A stretch of DNA of 64,000 nucleotides, taken from Azoarcus indigens (GTDB lineage Bacteria; Pseudomonadota; Gammaproteobacteria; Burkholderiales; Rhodocyclaceae). Within the stretch, counting starts at the first letter, position 1, and every line of letters starts with the position of its first letter. The DNA lies in contig NZ_SNVV01000020.1 of assembly GCF_004361735.1 (NCBI RefSeq), positions 36,092 to 100,091 on the forward strand. Reading direction: 5' to 3'. The notes below the pieces were generated by a model that saw nothing but the letters and a program-made list of their open reading frames with translations, searched no databases and was not told the DNA's origin. Below, one piece after another: positions 18,265 to 26,516 of this stretch. A program made the translations under genes and the position numbers.

Positions 18265-19605
18265 ATGACCCCCCCTGCCCGCCGCCCCTACCGCCTGTTC
18301 GGCCGCAACGCGCTGCTGCTGGCCGCCCTCATCATCGTCGGTCAGATCCTGGGCGCGCTGGTGTTCTACTTCTTCGTCCAGCAACCGCGCACCGAGCGCT
18401 ACGCCGCCGCGCTGGCGGAGAACGCCGCCGCCGTTGCCGGCGCGCTGCAGGCGCTGGATGGGGAATCGCGCCAGCGCTTCGTCACCGCCTTCAACGCCGG
18501 CACCGAGCACCAGGGCAAAGCCACTGCCGGCCCCGGCCGGCCACTGGAACGGCTGATGCTGCGCCAGGTCTCCAGCCAGCTGGCGCTGCACGGCATTGAA
18601 GCGCTGTGGCGGGAAGACAGCGGCGGCACGCTCTACCTGCGGCTGAAGCTGGACGGCGAGGACTACTGGCTCGCCAGCCGTGGCCCCTTCCGCCGCCAGA
18701 CCATCCCCGGCGCCGCGCTGCTGGCGTGGACGCTGGGCGGCGCCCTCGCCGTGCTCGGCGCCTTCCTCATCCAGCGCCGGCTGGACCGCCCGCTGCGCGC
18801 ACTGGTCGCCGCCGCCCGCAGCCTGGGCCAGGGCCACCGCCCGCCACCGCTGGCGGAGGAAGGGCCGGAGGAAATCCGCAGCGTGGGCCGCGCCTTCAAC
18901 CAGATGAACGCCGCGCTGGCCGAAGCCGAGCGCGAGCGGGTGCTGATGCTGGCCGGCGTCTCCCATGACCTGCGCACACCGCTGGCCAAGCTGAGGCTGG
19001 CAGTGGAGCTGAGCGGCGACACCGAAGCGCCCGGCCTGGCCGCCGACATGGCGCGCCATTGCCGGCAGATCGACGCCATCATCGACCAGTTCCTCGACTT
19101 CGCCCGCAGCGACGACGGCGAGCCGCCGCGCCGCACCGATATCGCAGAACTGCTGCACTCGGCCCTGGCCGCAGCCGGCGGCGAGGCCTTCCGGCTGGAG
19201 ATCCAGCCCGGCCTGCCGACGCTGATGCTGCGCCGGCAGGCGATGCTGCGCCTGCTGGGCAATCTCCTCGGCAACGCGCTGCATCACGGCGCGCCGGACT
19301 TCGTGCTGCGCGCCGGATGCGAAGGCGGGGAACTGCATATCGCGGTACTGGACCGCGGCCCCGGCATTCCGCCCGCCGAGGCCGAAGCGCTGATGCGCCC
19401 CTTCGCCCGCGGCTCGGCTGCCCGCGGTGGCCCGCCGGGCGCCGGCCTGGGGCTGGCCATCGTCGATCGCGTCGCCCGCCTGCATGGGGGCAGCCTGGCG
19501 CTGCTGCCACGCGAGGGCGGCGGCCTGGAAGCCCGCCTCAGCCTGCCGTTGGAGAGGCTGGACGCCAGCGGCGCTCATGCTGTCGACACCGCCGCGCGCC
19601 ACTGA
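18265..19605 (+). CDS. EnvZ-like sensor histidine kinase
   Basis: About 446 residues. A membrane segment (LLLAALIIVGQILGALVFYFF), a periplasmic domain of about 110 residues, a second membrane segment (GAALLAWTLGGALAVLGAF) and a HAMP domain come first. The H-box GVSHDLRTPLAKLRL is of the EnvZ kind, and the ATPase boxes are GNLLGNALHHG, DRGPGIPP and GAGLGLAIVDRVARL. ATG 18265 is the only good start; the open frame continues back to a TTG at 18178 but without similarity. It should partner the upstream OmpR-like regulator. Confidence 0.9.
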   Translation: MTPPARRPYRLFGRNALLLAALIIVGQILGALVFYFFVQQPRTERYAAALAENAAAVAGALQALDGESRQRFVTAFNAGTEHQGKATAGPGRPLERLMLRQVSSQLALHGIEALWREDSGGTLYLRLKLDGEDYWLASRGPFRRQTIPGAALLAWTLGGALAVLGAFLIQRRLDRPLRALVAAARSLGQGHRPPPLAEEGPEEIRSVGRAFNQMNAALAEAERERVLMLAGVSHDLRTPLAKLRLAVELSGDTEAPGLAADMARHCRQIDAIIDQFLDFARSDDGEPPRRTDIAELLHSALAAAGGEAFRLEIQPGLPTLMLRRQAMLRLLGNLLGNALHHGAPDFVLRAGCEGGELHIAVLDRGPGIPPAEAEALMRPFARGSAARGGPPGAGLGLAIVDRVARLHGGSLALLPREGGGLEARLSLPLERLDASGAHAVDTAARH

Positions 19606-19702
19606 CGAGGGCGGCCATTCGCCCCACCAGCCCGGGCCCAAGCCCGATCCGGGCTAGAATCGTGGCCCGCCCGCCTCGCGGGCCCTGTGCAGATGGATAG
19701 AG

Positions 19703-20380
19703 ATGCGCCTGCTGCTCGTCGAAGACGATCCGATGATAGGCGCGGGCGTGCAACGCGGCCTGCGCCAGGAAGGCTACGCGGTGGACTGGGTGCGCGACGG
19801 CACTTCCGCCGTCGCCGCCATCGCCGCCGCCCCTGGCGGCGAAGCGCCCTACGAACTGGTGCTGCTGGACCTCGGCCTGCCGGGCAAGGACGGCATCGCC
19901 GTGCTCAACGAGCTGCGCCACGGTGGCAGCCCGCTGCCGGTGCTGGTGCTTACCGCCCGCGACACCGTCGCCGAGCGCGTCCGCGGCCTGGATGCCGGCG
20001 CCGACGACTACCTCGTCAAACCCTTCGATCTGGACGAACTCTCCGCCCGCGTGCGCGCCCTGCTGCGGCGGGGCGGCAGCCGCGCCACGCCGCTGCTGCG
20101 CCAGGCCGGGCTGGTGGTCGACCCCGCCAGCCATGCGGTGAGCGTGGATGGCGAGCCGGTGAAACTCTCCGCCCGCGAGTTCGCCCTGCTGCAGGCCCTG
20201 CTCGCCCAGCCCGGCAAGCCGCTGTCGCGCGCCCAGCTGGAGGAAAGGCTGTACGGCTGGGGCGAGGAGGTGGAGAGCAACGCGGTGGAAGTGCACATCC
20301 ACGCCCTGCGCCGCAAGCTAGGCGCCGAGCGCATACGCAACCTGCGCGGCGTCGGCTGGTTCATCCCGGTGGACGCATGA
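19703..20380 (+). CDS. QseB/PmrA-like response regulator
   Basis: A 225-residue OmpR-family regulator of the QseB/PmrA branch. The receiver has LLLVEDDPMIGAGVQ, the phosphoacceptor in ELVLLDLGLPGKDG, TARDTVAERVRGLDAGADDYLVKPF. The DNA-binding domain has LSAREFALLQALLAQPGKPLSR and VEVHIHALRRKLG ending in IRNLRGVGWFIP. The downstream kinase gene overlaps it by ATGA. A CTTAAG-N5-CTTAAG box, the known target form of PmrA/QseB regulators, lies just after the kinase gene. Confidence 0.93.
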   Translation: MRLLLVEDDPMIGAGVQRGLRQEGYAVDWVRDGTSAVAAIAAAPGGEAPYELVLLDLGLPGKDGIAVLNELRHGGSPLPVLVLTARDTVAERVRGLDAGADDYLVKPFDLDELSARVRALLRRGGSRATPLLRQAGLVVDPASHAVSVDGEPVKLSAREFALLQALLAQPGKPLSRAQLEERLYGWGEEVESNAVEVHIHALRRKLGAERIRNLRGVGWFIPVDA

Positions 20381-21768
20381 TCCAGTCCTGTTCCCTGCGG
20401 CACCAGCTGCTGCTGTCGCTGCTCGGCGCCATCCTCGGCGTCTTCCTGCTCGGCAGCCTCGCCACCTACCACACCACCCGCGGCGAGGTGGACGAGATCA
20501 TGGACTACCACCTGCGCCAGCTCGCCCTGTCGCTGCGCGCACCGCTGCCCGGCCCGCAACCCGAGCCCTCGCTGGGGCCGGATGACCAGCTGTTCGACAT
20601 GGTCATCCAGATCTGGGACGGCCAGGGCCTGCGCCTCTACCTCTCGCGGCCGCACACCGCCCTGCCCGACCGCGCCCAGCTGGGCTACGCCACCGTGCCC
20701 ACCTCCGAGGGCGACTGGCGCACCTACTCGCTGATGATGGGCAGCCGGGTGGTGCAGGTAGCCCAGCCGATGTCGCACCGCGACCGCCTCGCCGCCGCCG
20801 CCGCGCTGCGCACCCTCACCCCGCTGCTGCTCATCCTGCCGCTGATGGGCGGGCTGATCTGGTACCTCGTCGGCCGCGGCCTGCGCCCGCTGGAGCGGCT
20901 CGCCCACGCCGTGGGCGCGCGCCGGCCGGACAGCATGGCGCCGCTGGCCGCCGAAGGCGTGCCGGACGAAGCGCGACCGCTGGTGCAGGCGCTCAACGGC
21001 CTGCTCGGCCGCCTGGACCAGGCGATGACCAACCAGCGCGCCTTCGTCGCCGATGCCGCCCACGAACTGCGCACCCCGCTGGCCGCACTGCAGCTGCAGT
21101 TGCAGCTCACCGAACGGGCGGAGAGCGAGGACGAACGCCGCGCCGCCCTGGCCGACCTGCGCCTGGGGCTGCAGCGCGCCACCCGCGTCGTGCAGCAGCT
21201 GCTGACGCTGGCGCGGCAGTCGCCGGAAGCGGGCAATGCCGCCGTCGTGGCCGAAGTGGACCTGGTCGAACTGGCGGGGCTGGTCATCGCCGAGCAGCAG
21301 CCGCTGGCCGAGGCCCGCGGCATAGATCTCGGCGCCGACACCCTGGAAGCCGGCACCTTCGCCAGCGGCGAGCGCGAAGCCCTGCGTACCCTGCTCGGCA
21401 ACCTGGTGGACAACGCCATCCGCTACACCCCGGCCGGCGGCAAGGTGGATGTGAGCGTGCTGGCCGGCGACGGCCGCGCCTGGCTGGAGGTGGCCGACAG
21501 CGGCCCCGGCATTCCCGCCGAGGAGCGCGAGCGCGTGCTGGACCGCTTCTATCGCCGCGCCGGCGAAACCGAAGCCGGCAGCGGCCTGGGGCTGGCCATC
21601 GTCAAGGCCATCGCCGACAGCCACCGGGCCACGCTGGTGCTGGACGAGGCACCCGCCGGCGGCCTGCGGGTGCGCGTCGGCCTGCCGCTTGCCCCTACCG
21701 ATACGCTCACCGGCGCTGCCGGGCCGGCCGGCAACACATCCGGTAACACCTCGGAGTCCATTTCTTAA
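20377..21768 (+). CDS. QseC/PmrB-like sensor histidine kinase
   Basis: A 463-residue kinase. An N-terminal membrane helix (LLLSLLGAILGVFLLGSLATY), a periplasmic sensor of about 130 residues and a second helix (LTPLLLILPLMGGLIWYLVG) are followed by HAMP, the H-box FVADAAHELRTPLAALQLQ, and ATPase motifs NLVDNAIRYTPAGG, DSGPGIPAEE and GSGLGLAIVKAIAD. ATG 20377 overlaps the regulator stop (ATGA). Its stop codon sits inside the CTTAAG box that probably controls the protease gene downstream. Confidence 0.93.
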   Translation: MIQSCSLRHQLLLSLLGAILGVFLLGSLATYHTTRGEVDEIMDYHLRQLALSLRAPLPGPQPEPSLGPDDQLFDMVIQIWDGQGLRLYLSRPHTALPDRAQLGYATVPTSEGDWRTYSLMMGSRVVQVAQPMSHRDRLAAAAALRTLTPLLLILPLMGGLIWYLVGRGLRPLERLAHAVGARRPDSMAPLAAEGVPDEARPLVQALNGLLGRLDQAMTNQRAFVADAAHELRTPLAALQLQLQLTERAESEDERRAALADLRLGLQRATRVVQQLLTLARQSPEAGNAAVVAEVDLVELAGLVIAEQQPLAEARGIDLGADTLEAGTFASGEREALRTLLGNLVDNAIRYTPAGGKVDVSVLAGDGRAWLEVADSGPGIPAEERERVLDRFYRRAGETEAGSGLGLAIVKAIADSHRATLVLDEAPAGGLRVRVGLPLAPTDTLTGAAGPAGNTSGNTSESIS

Positions 21769-21780
21769 GTCTGGCTTAAG
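21764..21780 (+). promoter_or_regulatory. PmrA/QseB-type box upstream of the DegQ-like protease gene
   Basis: CTTAAG at 21764-21769 and CTTAAG at 21775-21780 are separated by exactly 5 nt (TCTGG). This equals the established PmrA/QseB recognition form CTTAAG-N5-CTTAAG. It lies about 90 nt before the protease start and overlaps the stop codon of the kinase gene. The adjacent two-component system is of the matching family, so it probably controls the protease gene. Confidence 0.7.
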
Positions 21781-21805
21781 TCGCCCTCTCCTAAGGTGGC
21801 ACCCA

Positions 21806-21823
21806 CAGCGGAAGCTTCCGCTG
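21806..21823. promoter_or_regulatory. Perfect 18-bp palindrome in the leader of the protease gene
   Basis: CAGCGGAAGCTTCCGCTG is a perfect palindrome of 18 bp with no spacer. It lies 26 nt downstream of the CTTAAG box and about 45 nt before the protease start. It could be an operator for a dimeric regulator or, less likely without a loop, an mRNA hairpin. No T-run follows, so it is not an intrinsic terminator. Confidence 0.4.
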
Positions 21824-21868
21824 GCAAGGCTCCACAGCGAGCCCCCGAGCAACACCCAGGAGATGAGC

Positions 21869-23287
21869 ATGCAAGACCGCAGCCTGCGCGCCACCAGCGC
21901 CGCTTCCGCCCTGATCCTCGCCCTCGCCGGCGCCTTCGCCAGCGAGGCCTACGCCGAGCCGGTCACCCCGCCGCGCGCGGCGCCGGCCACCATCGCCCTG
22001 CCCGCCTTCGACACCATCGTCCAGCGCGTCGGCCCGGCGGTGGTGAACATCAGCACCGAAGGCACCACGCGCACCTCCAACGCCATGCCCGGCCTCAGCC
22101 CGGACGACCCCTTCTACGAATTCTTCCGCCGCTTCGGCCCGCAGGCCGGGCCGCAGGGCGAGCAGCCCACCCGCAGCCAGGGCTCAGGCTTCATCGTCAG
22201 CGCCGACGGCCTCGTGCTCACCAACGCCCACGTGGTCGAAGGCGCCAACGAAGTCACGGTGAAGCTCACCGACAAGCGCGAGTTCAAGGCCAAGGTGCTG
22301 GGCGTGGACAAACCCACCGACGTCGCCGTGCTGAAGATAGACGGCAGGAACCTGCCCACCGTGCCGCTGGGCGATCCGCAGAAATCCCGCGTCGGCGACT
22401 GGGTGCTGGCCATCGGCTCGCCCTTCGGCTTCGAGAACTCGGTCACCGCCGGCATCATCTCGGCCAAGTCGCGCTCGCTGCCGAACGAGGGCTACGTCCC
22501 CTTCCTGCAGACCGACGTCGCCATCAACCCGGGCAACTCCGGCGGGCCGTTGCTGAACCTGAACGGCGAAGTGGTGGGCATCAACTCGCAGATCTACTCC
22601 CGCTCCGGCGGCTACCAGGGCGTGTCCTTCGCCATCCCGATCGACGTCGCCGCCGGTGTGCGCGACCAGATCGTCGCCCACGGCAAGGTTACCCGCGGCC
22701 GCATTGGCGTGGCGGTGCAGGATCTCAACCAGGCGCTGGCGGAATCCTTCGGCCTGAAGAACGCCGGCGGAGCACTGGTCAGTTCGGTGGAAAGCGGCGG
22801 CCCCGGCGAGAAGGCTGGCCTCAAGGTCGGCGACGTGATCCTGGAGCTGAACGGCGACAAGGTCGCCAGCTCCTCCGACCTGCCGCCGCGGGTGGCCGCC
22901 ATCCGCCCCGGCACCAGCGCAAAGCTGAAAGTGTGGCGCAAGGGCGAGAGCCGCGACCTGGACATCAAGATCGGCGAGTTCGCCGACGAATCGGTGGTCG
23001 CCAATGCCGGCAGCAAGGCCGACCAGGGCCGCCTCGGCCTGGCGGTGCGCGCCCTGTCGCCCGACGAACGGCGACAGGTGGAAGCGAGCGGCCTGGTAGT
23101 GATGGACGTCGCCGGCCCGGCGGCCCGCGCCGGCATCCGCCGCGGCGATCTCATCCTGTCGCTCAACGGCCATCCGGTAGAGAGCGTGGAACAGTTGCGC
23201 GCCCTGGTGTCCAAGGCGGGCAAGCACATCGCCCTGCTGGTGCAGCGCGACGACGCCCGAATCTTCGTACCGGTGGAACTGGGTTGA
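21869..23287 (+). CDS. degQ: Periplasmic serine endoprotease, DegQ/DegP (HtrA) type
   Basis: A 472-residue protein with a signal peptide (cleavage likely after SEAYA, near residue 29). It has a trypsin-like domain with catalytic triad His121 (TNAHVVEG), Asp151 (PTDVAVLK) and Ser224 (NPGNSGGP), and two PDZ domains (about 285-375 and 390-470). It degrades or refolds misfolded envelope proteins. I choose ATG 21869 over ATG 21863 because AGGAG is 6 nt upstream of the former and abuts the latter. It is preceded by a PmrA/QseB-type box. Confidence 0.95.
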   Translation: MQDRSLRATSAASALILALAGAFASEAYAEPVTPPRAAPATIALPAFDTIVQRVGPAVVNISTEGTTRTSNAMPGLSPDDPFYEFFRRFGPQAGPQGEQPTRSQGSGFIVSADGLVLTNAHVVEGANEVTVKLTDKREFKAKVLGVDKPTDVAVLKIDGRNLPTVPLGDPQKSRVGDWVLAIGSPFGFENSVTAGIISAKSRSLPNEGYVPFLQTDVAINPGNSGGPLLNLNGEVVGINSQIYSRSGGYQGVSFAIPIDVAAGVRDQIVAHGKVTRGRIGVAVQDLNQALAESFGLKNAGGALVSSVESGGPGEKAGLKVGDVILELNGDKVASSSDLPPRVAAIRPGTSAKLKVWRKGESRDLDIKIGEFADESVVANAGSKADQGRLGLAVRALSPDERRQVEASGLVVMDVAGPAARAGIRRGDLILSLNGHPVESVEQLRALVSKAGKHIALLVQRDDARIFVPVELG

Positions 23288-23352
23288 AATTCTGCAACCC
23301 AATCCCCATCTAATCGACCGACCTGAAAACGCAGCCTAGAACGAGACCCGAG

Positions 23353-23883
23353 ATGAAGATCCGCAAACTCGCCCTTCCCGCCGCGCAATCGGCGCGCGGC
23401 AAGACCGACCAGCTCGACAACGAGGTCGTCGGCGCCTTCCTCCAGGCCAGCTCGACCGCACTCGACGTCGCCCCGCCAGCCAAGCCGCGCAAGCGCAGCA
23501 AGAAGGCCGACGGCAGCGAAAGCTCGCGCTCCGGCGCGCTGGCGCTGGCCGCCACCCTGCTGGGCATCACCCTGGCCGCGCCGGCCCCGGCCATCGGCGC
23601 CCGCAACAACCACTACCCGCTGATCGTGACCCCGGTGCAGTCCAGCGCCGGCGGCCAGGAAGAGATCGAGCAGGTGCGCGTGGGCATCTTCGACACCACC
23701 GGCCAACGCCTGCTGCACGCCCAGGTGCACGGCCGCAGCAAGCTGGGCGCCCTGCCGCCGGGCGAATATACGGTGGAAGTCAGCAGCGCCGCCGGCTCCA
23801 CCACCCACCAGGTCAAACTCGGCCCCGGCCAGCGCGGCATCGTCCGCTACGGCGGCCAGCCGGCAGCGCAAGCCCAGGCCTGA
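23353..23883 (+). CDS. Hypothetical protein with internal membrane segment and C-terminal beta-rich domain
   Basis: A 176-residue protein not assigned to a family. About 60 charged N-terminal residues with a KPRKRSKK basic patch precede a hydrophobic stretch (SGALALAATLLGITLAAPAPAIGA) that resembles a late signal sequence or membrane anchor. The C-terminal 100 residues (VTPVQSSAGGQ... LPPGEYTVEVSSAAG) look like a small beta-sandwich of the carboxypeptidase-regulatory type. The ATG at 23353 is preceded by GAGACCCGAG. It lies 65 nt after degQ and ends at a strong terminator, so it is probably co-transcribed with degQ. Confidence 0.65.
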   Translation: MKIRKLALPAAQSARGKTDQLDNEVVGAFLQASSTALDVAPPAKPRKRSKKADGSESSRSGALALAATLLGITLAAPAPAIGARNNHYPLIVTPVQSSAGGQEEIEQVRVGIFDTTGQRLLHAQVHGRSKLGALPPGEYTVEVSSAAGSTTHQVKLGPGQRGIVRYGGQPAAQAQA

Positions 23884-23916
23884 GAGCCAGCGGGCGGCAC
23901 TCCCGATCCCACAGGG

Positions 23917-23955
23917 AAAAAAGGCCGGCGCACCTTAGGGTGCGCCGGCCTTTTT
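23917..23955. terminator. Bidirectional intrinsic terminator
   Basis: A perfect 12-bp stem (GGCCGGCGCACC at 23923-23934, GGTGCGCCGGCC at 23939-23950) with a TTAG loop is flanked by six A on the left and five T on the right. It sits between the rightward degQ group and the leftward Bcr/CflA gene and can terminate both. Confidence 0.93.
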
Positions 23956-24005
23956 CATGGATCCTGGGTGTGCCTCAGCTGGAATACAAGATCACCACCG
24001 CCCGC

Positions 24006-25199
24006 TCACTCCGTCACCATCTCCCGCCCCCGCACCCACAAGCGCCAGGCCAGCGCGCTCGCCCACATCGACCCCGCCACCGCGACCATCATCGGCAACG
24101 GCGAGCCGCCCACACCGTGCCCCACCGCCACGCCCAGCACCGCCCCCAGCCCCATCTGCAGGAAACCCATCAGCGAGGCGGCAGCGCCGGCCATGTGCGG
24201 GTAGGCCGAGAGCGCGATCGCGGTGGCGTTGGGCAGCGACAGCCCGGTCGAACAGGTGATGAACCACATCGGCACCATCAGCGCCAGCGGATGGTCGATG
24301 CCGAACAGCGGCGGCAGCATCAGCGCGACGCCGGATACCGCGCCCAGCACCACGCCGTGGCGCAGCAGCCGGCCCGGCCCGAGGCGGCGGGAATAGCGGC
24401 CGGACAGCACCGTGCCCAGCATGAAGCCGGTGACGTTGCAGCCGAAGGCCAGGCCCATGCCCTGCGGCGAGAAGCCGTAATGGTCGATGAAGACGAAGGC
24501 GGCGCCGGAAATGAAGGCGAACAGCCCGGCATAGCCGAAGCCGTTCACCATCACCACGCCGCGATAGAGGCGGTCCGCCAGCAGCGAGCGATAGTTGGCG
24601 ATGATGTTGCGCGGCCGCAGCGCCAGCGGATCCAGGTGGCGGTTGGTCTCGGTCAGCATGCGCCAGACGAAGATCACCTGTATCGCCGAGAAGGCGGTGA
24701 GGAAGGCGAAGGTAGCGCGCCAGCCGAAGGCCACCGTCAGCCAGCCGCCGAACAGCGGCGCCAGCAAGGGCGCCAGCGCCATCGCCGCCGACATGTAGGA
24801 CAGCATGCGCGCCGCCTCCTGCGGTCCGTACAGATCGCGCACGATGGCACGCCCCAGCACCGGCCCGGCACAGGCTGCCAGCGCCTGCACGAAGCGCGCG
24901 CCCACCAGCCCGCCTATGGACGGCGCCAGCATGCAGGCGGCGGAAGCGCCCACATAAACCAGCATGGACAGCAGCAGCACCGGCCGGCGGCCGTAGCGGT
25001 CCGACACCGGGCCGAGAACCAGCTGGCCAAAGCCGAAGCCAATCAGGTAGGCGGAGAGGGTGAGCTGGGCCCCCGCGGAATCCGTCCCCAGCGCGGCAGC
25101 GATGGAAGGCAGCGCGGGCAGGTAAAAATCGGTGGACAGCGGGCCGATGGCGACCAGGCTGGTGATGAGGATGGCGAACGCGGCAGTGGGGTGGTTCAT
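24006..25199 (-). CDS. Bcr/CflA-family drug resistance MFS transporter
   Basis: A 397-residue protein with about 12 membrane helices. STDFYLPALPSIAAALG and the signature GPVSDRYGRRPVLL mark the Bcr/CflA (DHA1) group, and the second loop has GRAIVRDLYGPQEAARMLSYMS. It is a probable proton-coupled exporter of drugs or small metabolites. The substrate cannot be told from the sequence. It is monocistronic, with a terminator at its 3' side. Confidence 0.92.
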   Translation of the reverse strand: MNHPTAAFAILITSLVAIGPLSTDFYLPALPSIAAALGTDSAGAQLTLSAYLIGFGFGQLVLGPVSDRYGRRPVLLLSMLVYVGASAACMLAPSIGGLVGARFVQALAACAGPVLGRAIVRDLYGPQEAARMLSYMSAAMALAPLLAPLFGGWLTVAFGWRATFAFLTAFSAIQVIFVWRMLTETNRHLDPLALRPRNIIANYRSLLADRLYRGVVMVNGFGYAGLFAFISGAAFVFIDHYGFSPQGMGLAFGCNVTGFMLGTVLSGRYSRRLGPGRLLRHGVVLGAVSGVALMLPPLFGIDHPLALMVPMWFITCSTGLSLPNATAIALSAYPHMAGAAASLMGFLQMGLGAVLGVAVGHGVGGSPLPMMVAVAGSMWASALAWRLWVRGREMVTE

Positions 25200-25674
25200 G
25201 CCTGAATTATTGCATGGCTAGCGCTGCTGACTTTTCAGTCGCTTGCCGCATGGTCGCCGGCGAGGGCTGGCTCGGGATTTCTCCGTGCGGGCGTAGGCGG
25301 GAAAGGGAAGCACTGCGTCGCCGGCCGAAGCGTCCTGGGGGCCGGCTGGCCACGGGGCCGGCAGCCGGGGCGTGGAGCGGTAGTCTGGGTTCAGAGAGAG
25401 AGGCTCACGGAACTGGAGCGTCGCCGCCCCTGCGGGGCGCCCCCTCGCCCTCGCCCTCGCCCTCACGCCCAGCCTCGGCCTCCCACTTCGCCGACGACCC
25501 GGTGGGCGTGGTTTTTCTCCCTCTCCCCCTGGGAGGGGAGCGACGCGGAATACCCCAAGAGCCGCTCCTTGCCCGCCGCCAAAAGCTGCGCCTCCCCTCC
25601 TGGCCTCATCCCGAGACATAGCCGGGCACAGCGTTGCATACGGCAGCCGGCTTGCTCTGTCGCCGCTGCCGGTT
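25200..25674. other. Intergenic region with GC-rich repeats, no supported gene
   Basis: The 475-nt gap contains four 6-bp CCCTCG/CCCTCA units (25442-25465) and a palindrome-like segment CCCTCTCCCCCTGGGAGGGGAG near 25521-25541, split here as CCCTCTCC and GGGAGGGGAG arms. Similar segments recur near 58.7-58.9 kb and 62.6 kb. A 135-codon open frame crosses the region but is Pro/Arg/Ser-rich, has no ribosome-binding site and no family resemblance, so I do not call it. Confidence 0.6.
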
Positions 25675-26319
25675 CTACTCCGCGTCCGGTTGCCGCGCCG
25701 GCGATGCCTGAATGAAGGCCTCCAGCGCCTCGCAGGCCGCAACGATGCGCGTGATCGTGGGCATGGCGGAAAGGTCGCAATCGAAGCGGCGGGCGTTGAA
25801 TACCTGGGGCGCCAGGCAGAGGTCGGCCAGGGTGGGCGTGTCGCCATGGCAGAAGGTGCCGGTGCGCGGGTCGCCGGCGAGCAGGCGTTCCACCGTCGCC
25901 AGGCCGCTGCCCACCCAGTGGTGGTACCAGGCCTTCTTCGCCGCTTCGTCCACCGCCAGTGTGCCGCTGAGGTACTTCAGCACCCGCAGATTGTTCAGCG
26001 GATGCACTTCGCAGGCGATGGTCTGGGCGATGGCGCGGATGCGGGCGCGGTCCAGCGCGGAACCGGGTAGCAGTGGCGGCTCGGGGTGGGTTTCGTCCAG
26101 GTATTCGATGATGGCGAGGGACTGGGTGAGCACCTGGCCGCCGGCTTCCAGCGCCGGCAGCAGGCCGGCGGGGTTGAGGGCGCGATATTCCGGCTGGTGC
26201 TGCTCGCCGCCACCGCGTACCAGGTGTACCGGCACCGCCTCGTAATCCAGGCCTTTCAGCGCCAGGGCGATGCGTACCCGGTAGGCGGCAGAGCTGCGGA
26301 AGTAGGTGTAGAGCTTCAT
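25675..26319 (-). CDS. maiA: Maleylacetoacetate (maleylpyruvate) isomerase, zeta-class glutathione S-transferase
   Basis: A 214-residue protein. The N-terminal thioredoxin-fold begins KLYTYFRSSAAYRVRIALALKG, containing the zeta-class motif SSAAYRVR that binds glutathione at the active site. The C-terminal helical domain includes the family stretch ACEVHPLNNLRVLKYL. The enzyme converts maleylacetoacetate (or maleylpyruvate) to the fumaryl isomer in the homogentisate or gentisate routes. Start ATG 26319 matches the family N-terminus. It is the promoter-distal end of the leftward aromatic cluster, beside the FAH hydrolase that would use its product. Confidence 0.9.
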   Translation of the reverse strand: MKLYTYFRSSAAYRVRIALALKGLDYEAVPVHLVRGGGEQHQPEYRALNPAGLLPALEAGGQVLTQSLAIIEYLDETHPEPPLLPGSALDRARIRAIAQTIACEVHPLNNLRVLKYLSGTLAVDEAAKKAWYHHWVGSGLATVERLLAGDPRTGTFCHGDTPTLADLCLAPQVFNARRFDCDLSAMPTITRIVAACEALEAFIQASPARQPDAE

Positions 26320-26478
26320 CGTTGTCGGGCTGGTCTGGGGCTTGGGGTCGGAGAGGGCGGTGGCCAACCGGGCTGCCGCTGGGTGGCCGGGCCGGGAAAA
26401 GCCCAGGGCCCGGGACCCCCGGCGAGCGCCTTCTCCCTGTGGCTCGCCGGCCCCATCACCGTCGGCCGTAAGGTAAGC

Positions 26479-26510
26479 GGCGAGCGGCAGACAGCCCGCT
26501 GCCGCTCGCC
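26479..26510 (-). terminator. Strong hairpin after the TRAP binding-protein gene
   Basis: A perfect 12-bp stem (GGCGAGCGGCAG at 26479-26490, CTGCCGCTCGCC at 26499-26510) with an 8-nt loop begins 7 nt beyond the stop codon of the leftward binding-protein gene. No T-run follows. It may be an mRNA-stabilising or attenuating hairpin that raises binding-protein expression relative to the downstream isomerase gene, rather than a full terminator. Confidence 0.5.
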
Positions 26511-26516
26511 AGGGAC

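Noticed and set aside
20008..21894. 628-codon open frame antisense to the QseB/QseC-like genes
   Set aside because: It mirrors conserved coding sequence on the other strand and shows no domain or start signal of its own.
25214..25621. 135-codon frame between the Bcr/CflA and maiA genes
   Set aside because: It is Pro/Arg/Ser-rich, spans repeat elements, lacks a ribosome-binding site and resembles no family.
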